A stretch of DNA of 64,000 nucleotides from Gordionus sp. m RMFG-2023 (Eukaryota; Nematomorpha; Gordioida; Chordodea; Parachordodidae). A program made the translations under genes and the position numbers. Within the stretch, counting starts at the first letter, position 1. Every line of letters starts with the position of its first letter. Below, one piece after another: positions 47,651 to 59,052 of this stretch. Location of the stretch: the NCBI RefSeq assembly GCF_954871325.1, contig NC_088775.1, forward strand, positions 56,335,561 through 56,399,560, read 5' to 3'. The notes below the pieces were generated by a model. That model had not been told where the DNA came from. It saw only the letters and a program-made list of their open reading frames with translations, and searched no databases.

Positions 47651-48149
47651 CTTTTATCAATACCTCTAAGAACACTATCTACAAGGGGCTGACAATACCG
47701 CAGGCAGCTAAATTTCGTTAATTTATCTATCAATATCGATAGAACGGGAGTTAGATATCCCTGTTCCATATTATCCTCCCATTCCAAGATTTTTAACGAG
47801 ATCGCCAAAGGTTCCATAACCTATAAAATTTAAATTTATTTAGAGAATATCATTGTATTACTGTTGCATACTCTTTAACAAAAAAACATTCCTCTTGCCT
47901 AAACATTGCAAATCCAATTTGATCACATACTTGTTCTACTTCTGAAGATGAAAACTTTTCAGAAAGCATCTTATCTATTAATTTCATGGATTGGTAATAA
48001 GAATTCCATCTTGTCTTGTTGGGAGCTATTAAATATCTTCCCAACTTCTCCAATAAAATATCTGCCATTTTTTGTTTATTAACTAAAGCAAAACATTTTG
48101 CAAAAGTGGATCTAGATATTCGTTTATAATTGAGATCACTATCTGCCAT
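47651..48149 (-). pseudogene. hAT transposase central exons
   Basis: Exon 48149-47862 encodes SRSTFAKCFALVNKQKMAD, then LGRYLIAPNKTRWNSYYQS, the RW-containing region of the hAT fold. A 41-nt intron (47861-47821, GTAATA...TTTATAG) joins it in frame to 47820-47651 (VMEPLAISLKILEWEDNM, then LTPVLSILIDKL). Another intron follows at 47650-47615 (36 nt, ATTCTCAG). The coding is intact over these exons, which suggests a fairly recent element despite lesions elsewhere. Confidence 0.75.
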
Positions 48150-48189
48150 CTCCGCATCTGTTGTTACAATAAGGTTAAGATAATGGCAA

Positions 48190-49759
48190 CAGAGTTGTTA
48201 AACGCTATTTTTAAAAGTAGCGCGCTACCGTAATAGCTATTTGTCAAAAAAAGTAGCGCGCTACCGCTTTCGCTATTTGTCAAAAAAAGTAGCGCGCTAT
48301 TAGCTACTTTTTTTCAAAAGTAGCTTTAGCTACTTTTAAGCTACTTTTTATAAAAAAAAATTTAGAAACAAATGAAACAAATTTTTTTTATTTTTTTTTC
48401 TTATAATGTAAATGTATAATAAATAATATATAAAAATCAACATTTATAAATATAAAAATATAGTTAGTTTAGATTATAAAAAAATAAGTAATATAAATAA
48501 ATATTTATTTTAATTTGTTGCATTTTAATAATAATATCATTTCAATATTATCATCCCCAAGTCTAGAGCGACGATCAGAAAGTATAAGCTTTGCATTACT
48601 AAATAATCTCTCGACACTAGCACTTGAGGGCAAGGGGGTATTAAATTTTATATATAAATTTTTAATATATGAAAAATTATCAAAAATATTCATTTCAATA
48701 TTTTTTGATTGAAAAAAAATATCAATTGAATTTTCTATTAAATCATCTTTAATTTCAAAAAACAGATCTTCTTTTTAAAGTCCTAGGGTCTAACCAATGG
48801 CCTGTGATTCCCAAATAAGCTCTAAAAATATTTAATCAGATCAATTTATAAATATAAATAAGTTTTTACCTTCTGTTATGTGTCCAACTATCTGCTATGG
48901 TACATACATAAGATATATCTGATAACTCTACTATTAGAGCATCTTTCATCACTTTGAAGTTGTCGGCTATTTTATTCATAAGTGTCTGGCGACATAAACT
49001 GTTGTGCCAGGGGATAAAGTTTTAATCATAAGAGTAAATGATGGATTATCAACCAAAGACACTGGCTGAACTGTGTCAATAATAAAATCAACAATAACTT
49101 TATCAGCCAATTTTTGTGAAATATTGGCATGTTTATTATCCGTTAATTTGGTTTGGATAGTATTTGTCTTTTTGAATGAAGATTCTCCTATACCAAAATT
49201 TTTTATATGTTTCTCTATTTCCTTATAGCAATTGGCGTGAACAGTCTAATAAAATAAATATTATTATAATGTAAAAATAACAATTTACCTTTAGGTGTTT
49301 CTTCAGGTTATAGCTATTCGATTGATTTGATGATATATTTTTTTTACATTTTAAGCACATGAATTTGAATCCAGATTTTGTTTTAATATTTATTTTAAAA
49401 AATTTTTCAAATTTAGGGAATGGAAAAACGTTATTAGAGCTATTAAGTACATTTTCTTCCATTGAATTTTCCATATCTGAATCACTTTCAAGGATTTGGA
49501 TATCCATGGACGATGCCATTTTAGATTATTAACACAGATTGAAAATATAAATTAAAAATTGAAAACATATTTAAATTTCAAAATTAAATAATAAATTATA
49601 ATTAATTATGATATTATATTTAAATTTTTATGTTTATACTTACATTCATTATATTTTTAAAAGTAGCGAAGTAGCGCGCTAAAAAATTAAATAATTTTAA
49701 AAAAGTAGCGGCTATTAGCTATAGCTACCAAAAAAGATAGCGCGCTATTAACAACTCTG
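48190..49759 (-). mobile_element. Nested 1.57-kb BED-type hAT, internally deleted
   Basis: Starts CAGAGTTGTTAAACGC and ends TTAACAACTCTG, with the 8-bp repeat AATGGCAA at 48182-48189 and 49760-49767. Both ends carry clustered AGTAGCGCGCTA motifs in inverse orientation (48225-48340, 49665-49745). Minus-strand coding: BED exon 49519-49289 (CLKCKKNISSNQSNSYNLKK), a 43-nt intron (49288-49246), then KADKVIVDF-type hAT sequence (49245-49030) and the C-terminus 48693-48505 (PLPSSASVERLFSNAKLIL). Much of the catalytic region is missing. The copy looks young from its clean termini. Confidence 0.9.
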
Positions 49760-50721
49760 AATGGCAACAACAACGTTGATGTTTTGGTAGGCTGATAGTA
49801 GGAATAATTGGGTCATCAACGGATAATATGTCATCCAAATTTATCAATTCCATATCCTCACTACTATCTTCTTCATTTTCTCCAAAAACTCTAGAAAAAA
49901 TAAATTTATTTAAATATTTTTTGCTAAATATAAATATTACTTAAATGCCTTGACAAAGTTGGTTACATTGTCAGTCACCATCTTCACCACCTTATTATGA
50001 ATTTTATAAAACTTGTGGATACCCATGATTTCGTTGGCCAAAACATCATATGTTTGCCAAAGCGGCTGACCTTCTCTCGAGGGTTAACAGACCCAGCCAA
50101 TGTGCAGTAAGTCCAATAAAAGCCCTAATAAAATAAACATTATAAAATTCATATAAATATAATATACCTTCGATGACCACTCCAACAATCAGCAGTGGTG
50201 CAACATAAGAAACTTCAGACAAATCTCTTATAAGATTTGTCGTCATATAAGAGAAGGAAGTAGATATCCTGTTGCCCAGTGTTTGGCGACAAATAATTTT
50301 TGTCGCATGAGGAAAAGTTTTAATCATTTTTTCAAATTAAGGATCATCAACGAGAGACAGTGGTTGGAAGGTGTTAATAATAAAATCCATGATAACCTTG
50401 TCTGTTGTTTTTTGCGATACAGCTGGAATGTTTAGATTGTTAAAATTTAATTTAGATTGTCTGGATTTGCAACCAGAACCACTTTGGTTTTGCAGTGATA
50501 TATTTTTTTGTGTAGAGAATTCGTTGAGGTGTTTGGTAATCTCATTTTTAAATTCACTGTGCTTTTTCTTTATAAAAGAAAAAAATAGTATGTATCAAAG
50601 TTGGATGAAAATAACTTCTCCTGAATCAAATTTCATTTTTTGAATTTTATATGGAAATTTAAAGTTAAAAAAAACAATGTACAGGCTGAATGTAAAACCT
50701 ATATAAACAAAAAAATGATAA

Positions 50722-51140
50722 AGGGTTCAACACAATTGTTAAACATATTAAAGTATATTATTTAATTTATGTTAAAAAATGTTCATATAGGTTATTTTAA
50801 ATTTTAAGTAATATTGTCTTTGTCTATCATTATTAAAAGTTGCCCAAGATAATATGGGCTAAAGATTTTGATAAAATATTTTCCTATATATGAATATAAT
50901 TAGCCTTTTTGGTATTTAAGAACTATGGATTAAGGGTTCAACAAATTTTGTTAAACATATTAAAGTATGTTTTATTAGTGGTTAAAAGGGGGTAGGTTAT
51001 CTTAAAAATTTAAGTTTACAATATTGTCTATCATTATTAAAAGTTTCCCAAGATGATATGGGCCAAAGATTTTGAAAAGTATTTTCCTATTATGAATATA
51101 ATGAGGCTTTTTGGCATTTAAGAACTTATGGATTGAGTCA
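50722..51140. repeat. ~215-bp tandem duplication inside the large hAT
   Basis: AAGGGTTCAACA, TTGTTAAACATATTAAAGTA, TATTGTCT, TATCATTATTAAAAGTT and GTATTTAAGAACT / GCATTTAAGAACT occur twice in order. Non-coding, in the 5' half of the transposon. Confidence 0.75.
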
Positions 51141-52331
51141 AATGATACAAAAAATACTTTCAATTCAAAATATATTGTTAAAAAAAGCCCTAAAAATGTT
51201 TCAAGAGGATTATATAATCAAGCTCAAACTGAAACTATAATACTAATTAATTAGATTTAACATATTATAATAAAGAAATAATAGAATAGATATTTATTTT
51301 TCTTTTGGTGAAACATTGCTAAGTTCAATACAAATAACATTGAACTGGATGTTTTAATTATATTAAAGAAAGTCAAAATACATTATAAAGGCTTAATTAT
51401 TAGTTATTACACTTCCATTTATTATAAATACTCTTCTTTTGAAAATTAAACTAATATAATAGTAATATTAAAAAATAAATGCCTAATTATTATATATAAA
51501 TACAAAACCAAGATTAACTCTTCATCAAATATTTTATTAATTATACTGTATCTAATAATTCATTTTTTTTATAAAGAATCTGTATCTAGATTCTATTTCT
51601 GTAGGACCTGCTCAACTCAGGAATGTAATAAATTAAATTTAAACATGTTGACATTAAAATTATCAAATAAAAAAAATTTAAAAGAATTACTTGTAAATGT
51701 CTCTTTAAGTTCGAGGATGATATTTTGGAAGATGATATTATCTTCTTACAGAGATGGCATTTGGTGCTGATCATAATTATAAGAGTTGCTTTCATCCATT
51801 TCACATAAAGTAAAATACTTACGTAATTTCAAAAATGGTAAAAGATTCTCATTCTCACTTATATCTGCTGTTACATCAATAGTAGAAGCAATAGAATCTT
51901 CTAAATCTATAATCGACATTTACATTTACCTATTAAAATAAATATTAATATATTATTATAAATTTATTTTTATATAACTTGTAAGAGCTCTAAATCTCGT
52001 AAAATCTAGGAAATGAATAAATATATCTATAAAATAAATGGTGGAATGGAAGTTGATAATGGAAGTTGATAAAATATGAAGATATATATTTTTTTTAAAA
52101 ATAATATTTTAATTTAATTTTCAAAATTTTTATTTTATTTATTGCTTTTAAGTAAAAAATTAATTTTTAAAAAGATCGGGATCGAATTTTAAACAAAATG
52201 ATCTCGATCCTCAATTTAAGTCAGAATCATAAATCTCGTAAAATTGACAAATTTGCGATCGAATCCAGGATCGTCGATCTTTTGATTCGATCTTTTAACA
52301 ACTCTGGGTAATTATATATGCTTTCTTATAA

Positions 52332-52764
52332 TTGGAACACAATTATTTCTATAATGAATCAAGGTGCCCTTACATGAAAGATTTGATGGTCAAATCGATA
52401 TCCACCATCGCTTCTTCTTCCCATGGCAAATATGGTTATGTTTCTACGAGTTATTTTACCCCTTCCATTTGTTATCATTGCAACCCATTTCACAATGTTC
52501 ATCAAAAGTGCGACCCCTCGCCTGGATATCACACTTTCAATGCGACTCTGCTCAACAGATATTCTCCTAACTTGCTTCCACTTACTTCTAACTCCTCGAG
52601 GAGACCTTGGGATCAGCATTACGTTACAAATCCCAACATTTTTCAAACGTCAATTCATACTAACTCTTCCAAGGAAGGCTTTAGGAATTATAGAAATCAC
52701 GAGTCTAACTTTACTGCCATGTATATTTTTATTCATCTTTTACCCTAAAAATTTGAATATATAA
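52332..52764. other. GC-richer block open in several frames, unknown
   Basis: Just right of the large hAT, this stretch is open on both strands for 68-138 codons: plus frames 52332-52748 and 52423-52764, minus 52646-52359. The minus frame is strongly basic (RSPRGVRSKWKQVRRISVEQ, then RGKITRRNITIFAMGRR). Composition is unlike the AT-rich flanks. I cannot tell which frame, if any, is used, and recognise no family. It could be a host exon, an RNA-derived copy or a transposon scrap. Confidence 0.3.
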
Positions 52765-52770
52765 TGTATA

Positions 52771-53126
52771 TGTTAGCGTCAATGCTGTTATTTTTACTAC
52801 TTAAAATCATTTTTTGAGTGCGTTTTTAAAAATTTAACAATCTGATTTTACCGGAAATGTATGACGTCATGTTTGGAAAACCTATCCTGCGAATTTCAGA
52901 CAATTTTTCCATTAACTTTTTAACTTAATATAATTTATATTAAATTTTCCATATATTTTTTATATAAAGTATAAATGACTCAAAGGTTAACGGCATTATT
53001 ATCTACAATTCATAAGATAGGCATTCCAAACATGATAGAATATTATTCCGGTAGAATCCGATTTTTAAATTTAAAAAAACGCGCTCACAAAATGATTTAA
53101 AGTTATAAAACACATTGACGCTAACA
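52771..53126. mobile_element. 356-bp fold-back MITE
   Basis: Termini TGTTAGCGTCAATG (52771) and CATTGACGCTAACA (53126). The arms (about 155 bp each) mirror each other through AAATCATTTT, GCGTTTTT, ACCGGAA and CATGTTTGGAA. The loop is about 60 bp and AT-rich. No coding sequence. Similarity of the arms is good, so it is younger than 14840-15265. 53150-53770 holds nothing else apart from a GATCCGAT motif cluster near 53230-53290. Confidence 0.85.
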
Positions 53127-53776
53127 TATATATTATGTTTAATTTGCTTATTCAATACTGTCTGCAGTATTATTTATTAAGTTTAAATATTTTGAAATTA
53201 AATTATATCGATTATTAACTAGGACTGTGCCGATCCACAAATATTTCACCGATTGGATCTGATATTATCAAAAAACCGATCCGATATTTATTTATCATAA
53301 TCAATATTATCTATATTTTAAAAAAACCAACTAATTTTCACTTAATATAAAAAAAACGTAAAATAAAATTATGTCAAAATGTATCTATATATCGATGCAG
53401 ATATATTTATATTTAGATACAAATACCACATTTTTGTATTAAAATACTTTAAAAACTCTGGTAATTATGTTCATTTGCTACCATTTATTATTATAAAATA
53501 TATTAATTACATTATTCATAAAGTCGTCCACTAAATATTTTTAAATAAATGAATTTAAAAATTATTTATTATTTTCAATTATAGGCTATTTAAAAGTTTA
53601 CATTTATTACTTTATATTCTTGAAGTTTTAGAAATTAAAATTTATATAAATAGTGCTTAGTAGAATTGTAAAAAAAGTAAATTGACATCAATAGATTTTT
53701 TTTAAAAATATTTTATAAACATTTCTTTTAAGGCACTATGTATTTAAAGGTGAAAAATATGAGTGAGCATTTATAA

Positions 53777-54060
53777 TTGAATATAAGTCGAACATGTATT
53801 CAAATAAGCAGTCAGCAAAACCGGGTAATTGGAACTCTGACCTCTTGGAACTCAAAAAAATCAAAAAGTCTATTAAATATATATCCCTATAAATTTTTTC
53901 ATTTTATTTCTCTAATCTTTAGTGTTTTTGGGACCCCTATGCCTAAAATTCTTAAATCTATTAAGCAAAAATATCGTAAAACGAATTTCTTTTCCTAAAG
54001 TAAAAATTAATTTCAAAATTCTAGTAGGGAATTACAAGGCTTGCTTGAAACACTTTCTTT
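53777..54060 (+). pseudogene. R2-like LINE, C-terminal fragment, second copy
   Basis: SKSLLNIYPYKF, then FISLIFSVFGTPMPKILKS corresponds to NKFNKYRSL...FIPLIFSVLGNPGPQ at 33975-34080, and the DNA is alignable (TTGGAACTC, AATCTTTAGTGTTTTTGG). Only the last ~80 residues of the element remain, with no minisatellite after it. Confidence 0.6.
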
Positions 54061-54125
54061 TCCCTCTTATCTTAGTCTTCACAATACACATTAAAACTTG
54101 GGAATTGATATAATGTATATTAGAG

Positions 54126-54388
54126 TTTTGCAAACCCGCCGGCCGGTACGGGGAAATTTTTTAAAGAATTAAAATGGGGAAGACCGGGCAAAAAGTTTAA
54201 CGGGCCGGACTTAAATGTATATAATTTTTTGGGCTTTGCTGGGCCCGACAATTTATACATAAAGTAAGGGCATCTCAAATCTCTAATTTTTCATTAAATT
54301 TTAAAAGGCCGGCTTGGGCATTAAAATTTTGATATTTTTTTTTGAATTCAAGCTAATATTTTGATTAATACTATTTGAAAATAAATTA
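54126..54388. repeat. hAT-type MITE, split by a SINE
   Basis: GAGTTTTGCAAACCCGCCGG with GGGCCGG / GGGCCCG motifs, then AATTCAAGCTAATATTTTGA shared with 29525-29860. The SINE at 54389-55038 inserted at its right part, and the interrupted sequence resumes at 55058. Confidence 0.5.
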
Positions 54389-55038
54389 TCGCCGAGGTGG
54401 CTTAGTGGTATATGATGTATGCCTGTAAACCGAAGGTCCCGGGTTCAATCCTGGTAAGGAGCTAAAAATTTTCGGGTATTTCTTCGATGACGGATGTGTA
54501 CAGACATATGATAAGATGATTTTCTGAGCTGAGAAATGCCACCCCGGTCACCGACAGGCTTTTACAGCCGGGTGCTAGGATACTTGTCCAATAAACCAAA
54601 TAAAATGACCAGCTGAACTCGTGGGTCATTCAAGGTTGATAACGATCTCTTGGTTAGCGCTAGGATGGTGACCTCGGGGGCCGTTCAAGCACAATGTATA
54701 CCAAGCTACAATGGACTTAATAACGATACTCCAGTGGGAGATCCATCGGGATTGATACTCCGGTGGGAGATCAAGCTTACAATGGAATCGATAAGAATAC
54801 TCCCGTGTACTCCAGTCTGTCTATATTGATGCTTTGTTGTGAGGAATACTTGGGATATCTGTCGATATTGATAGTGTGAGACCCAGATGGCCTCGATAGC
54901 GATACTCCCATTGGGGATCCAAATGGAATCGATCAGAAATATAAGAAATAGATAGTATATATGTAATAAATTTGAGAGAGATTGAAGGAGCTTACCACCA
55001 GAAAGGTGAAAGCTAAAAGGAAAAAAAAAGAAAAAAAA
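54389..55038 (+). mobile_element. tRNA-headed SINE with RTE-LINE tail
   Basis: Flanked by the 19-bp repeat ACTATTTGAAAATAAATTA (54370-54388, 55039-55057). The head is tRNA-like, with box A GGTGGCTTAGTGG and box B GGGTTCAATCC. A body with TTCTTCGATGAC, ACATATG, CACCCCGGTCACCGACAGGC and GCCGGGTGCTA follows, shared with the LINE start at 59643. The middle has repeated GATACTCC(A/G)GTGGGAGATC. The tail GATTGAAGGAGCTTACCA, AAAGGTGAAAGCTAAAAGG and an A-rich end match the LINE 3' end. It has no ORF and would depend on that LINE. Confidence 0.9.
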
Positions 55039-55499
55039 ACTATTTGAAAATAAATTACGATACGCTTATTTCTTCATATTTTAAGAAACTAAAAGACTAA
55101 ATCTTTGAATAATATAGTAAATTCTAGGTTAAAAGTTATTATTGAAAAGTAACTAATTATATTTACTAGTTACATTCATAAAAAGGTAACTAGTAATTAT
55201 ATTTCAAAAGTAACTAGTATAAATCATTTATATACGCATCATTTTTATTTAATATAAAAAAAAGAAACTACAAATCATTTACATCAATAATAATTACACT
55301 GAAAAATATACCTAAGAATAGATTATTTACACTTAAGTAAAATATCACAATATCATATATATTTGTGCCGATTATTTTTTATATAAATTCGGGCAATAAA
55401 TTTTTATTTACTTTTAACAATAAACTATTTTCAAAATTTCTGCCTAAATGACTCACTCGTTTATCTCTAAAAATAAGCTTTCTTCGACTCAGCAACGGG

Positions 55500-55990
55500 T
55501 GGGCTAAAAAATTTAAGAACGGTCGGGCGGGTTAAAAAATTTAAACAATGGGCGGGCGGCTAAGTAAACATTAATAAAAAATGTTCCTATGAACTTTTTC
55601 GGGTATTCTACTTAGGTGGAAACGATATGAAAAAGATTTGCAAAAACCATTAAGATTAGCTAAAAAAATATTGGCAATTCCTACAACTAGTGCTTCTTCT
55701 GAACGAGGATTTAGCATTGCTGGAAGGTTTTTAGAAAAAAAACATGTTTGAATACAGAAAATGTCGATTCATTATTATTTTTGCATTATAATTACATATG
55801 ATATCAATAAATATATATTTTTTTTCATAAATATTTTATCTAAATTTAATATTTTTTTATGCATTTTTATTGAAAGAATGGCTATAACTAAATTTTATAT
55901 TGGCGGGTTTAGGATAAAATTTTTTATAAATAATGGACAGCGGTATTTAAAATTTTTTTTTTAACCCCGCCACCCCTTCCCCCTCCCTCG
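55500..55990 (+). mobile_element. hAT remnant with C-terminal domain
   Basis: GGGCGGG-type motifs at 55500-55565 lead into a plus-strand hAT C-terminus (about 55630-55790: LAKKILAIPTTSASSERGFSIAGRF, the SSERxFS signature), with a frame change near 55755. The right side has C-rich CCCGCCACCCC and CCCGGCCCG (55965-56020). Middle and N-terminal parts are gone. Confidence 0.65.
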
Positions 55991-56049
55991 GGTATATTTA
56001 AAAATTAAAATACTCCCCGGCCCGTATACCCAGGCCGAGCCTGCAGACT

Positions 56050-57120
56050 TTCGATTTTTATTATCCAAAAATTAATCTTTTGGGCAGTATTAAAAATTAA
56101 ATAAAATTCAGTTGTAATCTTAAATTGTCTACTATTAGTTTGAAAGTTGTTTAGTATTTTATACAAATATTTCTTTATTATAAGCTATCAAATATTATAT
56201 AAATCATTAATCTCAGTTAAAATCAGGTCCTCACATTTACTATATATTTATTAATTAAATGCACATTATATTTAAGTAATATATGAAAATTAACATCAAA
56301 TTAGATTTAGCACATTAAATATAAAAAAATAAGATTTTATTGCACATTGTGTCATTGAGGTTGAATCTAAATGAAAGTAAACAATCTCTATTTTTGGGTA
56401 GTTTTACAAACCAGATTAAATTTTTAACATTTATTTTTATTGAATAATTGCTTTCTTTTTATGTGCAAGAATAGAAATAAATATATTCATCATTTGATAG
56501 AATATTTTCGTTAGTTCTTGTATTATTAGATTCGACATAAATTATTTTTTCATTGACCATGTTACTACTATTTCAAAGCAATAATTATGAAATTAGACAA
56601 CTGCAAATTTTCTCTTAAAGTATTTTCATCATTATTTACCCTATTTTTTTTTCTAATGTAGGTGTAAAGTATTTAAAACAGCCATATAATGTTCTATTTT
56701 TATCTAGCCATTTAGTTTTAAAATATTTAACAGTCATGCACGACTAATTACATTTAAATAAGTTATTCAGAGTCTTTATTAAAAATCAATTGGCTTTAAG
56801 CTAATTGTTAATGATTGATACTTTACTTAATGTAATTGATTGATTTCATCTATAATCTCCTTAAAATTTTGTATTAGAGGTCATATTTAATACATTTCTA
56901 TAGATTTGTTAGCAAAAACAATGGTAAACCAATGTGAATAGCTTTTACTGCATCTATAAGTTGGATTTATAAATTATATATAAATTGCATAGATTTAATG
57001 GACGAAAGGTTTTTTTTATAAAATTAAAATTTGAATATATCGTCTGTTAATATAATATGTTGTATTTTGGTAAAGATGTAATTTAAGTTTCAGTAGACAT
57101 GTAAATATTAGTATTTTTAT
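56050..57120. other. AT-rich stretch, nothing recognised
   Basis: No coding frame or repeat that I can support. Confidence 0.4.
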
Positions 57121-57127
57121 TATGATA

Positions 57128-57165
57128 CTAGGTGATAGCCCATCAAGAATGACGAGGAATCAGAA
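57128..57165 (-). mobile_element. Second Helitron 3' terminus
   Basis: CTAG followed by GTGATAGCCCATCAAGAATG and ACGAGGAATCAGAATTTT is the inverse of the terminus at 10215-10252 (AATGACGGGGAAT type), with a decayed hairpin. The body would run to the right. I cannot delimit it. Confidence 0.5.
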
Positions 57166-57479
57166 TTTTCTCCCTATAGATAAATAATAAACCTTCATTT
57201 GACAATGGATGAATTAGAATTGAGAAGAAGATTATCCGTATTCATTCCTCCAAGATTTCTTTAAATTTTTAGAGAAAAGGACAAATATTTTATGGGAAAT
57301 ATGGAATAAAAAAATATGATTTGTGAGTTATGATATTTATAAATTCTTTTTTCCACATCCAGACGCAATGGTTTTTGGCTTCACACTTCTTATAAAATCT
57401 ACATTCTTCTCAAAGAATCATTTAAATGCTTTTAAAACCTTCCTAAATACTCTTTTAAAAAAAGACCTGCCATCATAAT

Positions 57480-58190
57480 AGATTCCAATCAATTATGGGG
57501 GCAAATCTGATTATCTCACGAACACTGTGGTGGTATCCACCTCATTGCAATGGGCTATTTAAAAGATTATTAGCAAAAATAATTGCCACGGGTCAAAACC
57601 TAGGGTCTTATCTTCACATGCCATTTGTATTATATCCAAAATCCTCATCCAAACATGGCTATTATCAAAGTAGACTTTAAATGCTTTCAGTAGTAAATTC
57701 GTGAACATTTCATAAATTGTTTTTTTTCCCAAATTTCCTGTTTACTCCAAATTTCTAGAGACATACTTTAACATTAAAACTCCTTTATTCAGCCCTCATG
57801 ACATAGATTCTGACGAAAGGATCCAACAGAGGGCACACGGCCTCGTTTATTTTACCTTGATATTCATTATCTTATATAAATTTGATTTGGATATAAATTT
57901 TTGGTATCTTGATGATGGAACAATCTGTGACGCTCTTCCTAAAATAATTGGTTTCCAATTTCTTGAAGCCAATTTAAAAGACTCATTCTTATAAGTTCAA
58001 ATCCAAAATCTGTTTCCATGATAACAATATACAAAATCCTCAAGTTATAAAGGGGTTGGATATCATTAACCATCTGGATATCTTGATTGAGATATTGTGA
58101 GAGTAATGGACAATATCGTGCAAGGGAAGATTTTTTAAATATAGCAAGGCACATCATTTACAGATCCAGTGATTTGGTGGAAAGTTTGAA
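57480..58190 (+). pseudogene. R2-like LINE, reverse transcriptase fragment, second copy
   Basis: ERIQQRAHGLVYF, then LDINFWYLDDGTICD (57820-57930) matches the QQGDPLG...WYLDDG block, with LPKIIGFQFLEANLK after it. Upstream, 57495-57680 is open. Several stops and an altered QQGDP box show it is dead. Same family as 30112-30350. Confidence 0.6.
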
Positions 58191-58259
58191 TAGTTTTATA
58201 TTTTAGTAAACAAAAATATAACTCTTTTTCTAATCTTAAAATTGTGTTATTCAATATTT

Positions 58260-58468
58260 TATTAGGTTTATGTTGCACAATACATATCGACTCACAGATT
58301 TTATCAGTGCCACGGACAATTGCAACGTCCGTAAGAATATGGTCCTCCTTTGGAAATGTTCATTGGAAATCTAAAAACAGGATAATAAATGATAAGGTTC
58401 GGAAATTAGTTTTTGTAAGAGCCTATCTCCATTTTATGGGAAAAGAAAATTCTGCAAATCAATTCTAG
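58260..58468 (+). pseudogene. hAT C-terminal domain remnant
   Basis: The frame 58244-58468 contains SVPRTIATSVRIWSSFGNVH, then KNRIINDKVRKLVFVRAYL, equivalent to the SVPATSASSERIFS.AGN...RR..L....V..LVFL..NL hAT dimerisation motif with key residues replaced (SSERIFS is now TSVRIWS). A Gypsy fossil follows within 30 bp. Confidence 0.65.
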
Positions 58469-58489
58469 AATTTAAAGCTCTGAATCATT

Positions 58490-59050
58490 TTCTTCTTGAA
58501 ACGAAGATAACTAATACTCAAAATTCAAATAAAACATGTAAAGAAATCACAAATTAGTTGAAAAAGATACATATAGATGAAAATGGAATACACCCAGATA
58601 AAAAGAAAATAATAGAAATACAAAGATATCCAACTCCAAAAGATAGACATGACATAAAATCATTTTTAGGTTAAACTATCATACACGGTTCATACCAAAC
58701 TTACATGGAATTATCGCCGAATTACATAGTAAAACTAGTAAAAATGTTAAACGTAATTGAACTAAAAAAGATGATACATTATTTGAAAGAGCAAAAGGAA
58801 TAGTAACAAAACAAAATACTATACAGTTTTATAAACCTGACCTCGAGTTAATAATAGAAACAGATGAATCTAACCAAGGATTTGGAACTGTACTCCTGCA
58901 AAGATACAATAATGGAGAGGAATTTCCAATAGCTTACACCTCAAGAACTTTACAAGACCCTGAAAAGAATTATACTACAATAGACAAAAGCAATAATAAA
59001 CGGCGTAGAAAAATTTCATAACTTTTTGCATGGACATAAGTTTATAATAC
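58490..59050 (+). mobile_element. Fossil Ty3/Gypsy fragment, reverse transcriptase end and RNase H
   Basis: Matches to the end of reverse transcriptase (IHPDKKKIIEIQRYPTPKD near 58590) and to RNase H (IETDESNQGFGTVLLQ, 58850-58905, and AYTSRTLQ). No other parts found. A G/C-rich MITE edge abuts it at 59053. Broken, old. Confidence 0.7.
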
Positions 59051-59052
59051 AA

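Larger units (their letters stand above)
46500..52306 (-). mobile_element. 5.8-kb BED-type hAT transposon with spliced transposase
   Basis: Flanked by the 8-bp repeat GGTAATTA (46492-46499, 52307-52314). The right end read inward is CAGAGTTGTTAAAAGATCGA; the left end is a decayed version running into AAAAAGATCGAATC. Both ends carry several GATCG motifs. Minus-strand transposase exons: BED finger (51919 to about 51690, with CHLCKKIISSSKISSSNLKRHL), a catalytic-region exon pair around intron 50125-50167 (ADCW..., then FIGLTAHW), 48149-47862 and 47820-47651 (joined by a 41-nt intron, with RWNSYY), and a hAT C-terminus near 46800-46930 (PLPSSAPVEHLFSKAKHVLNE). Another hAT interrupts it at 48190-49759. 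A frame change in the BED exon shows it is decaying. Confidence 0.85.

Noticed and set aside
52359-52646. Ribosomal protein S15a-like or other basic ribosomal protein on the minus strand
   Set aside because: Basic composition suggested it, but comparison with the remembered S15a sequence gave no run of conserved residues.
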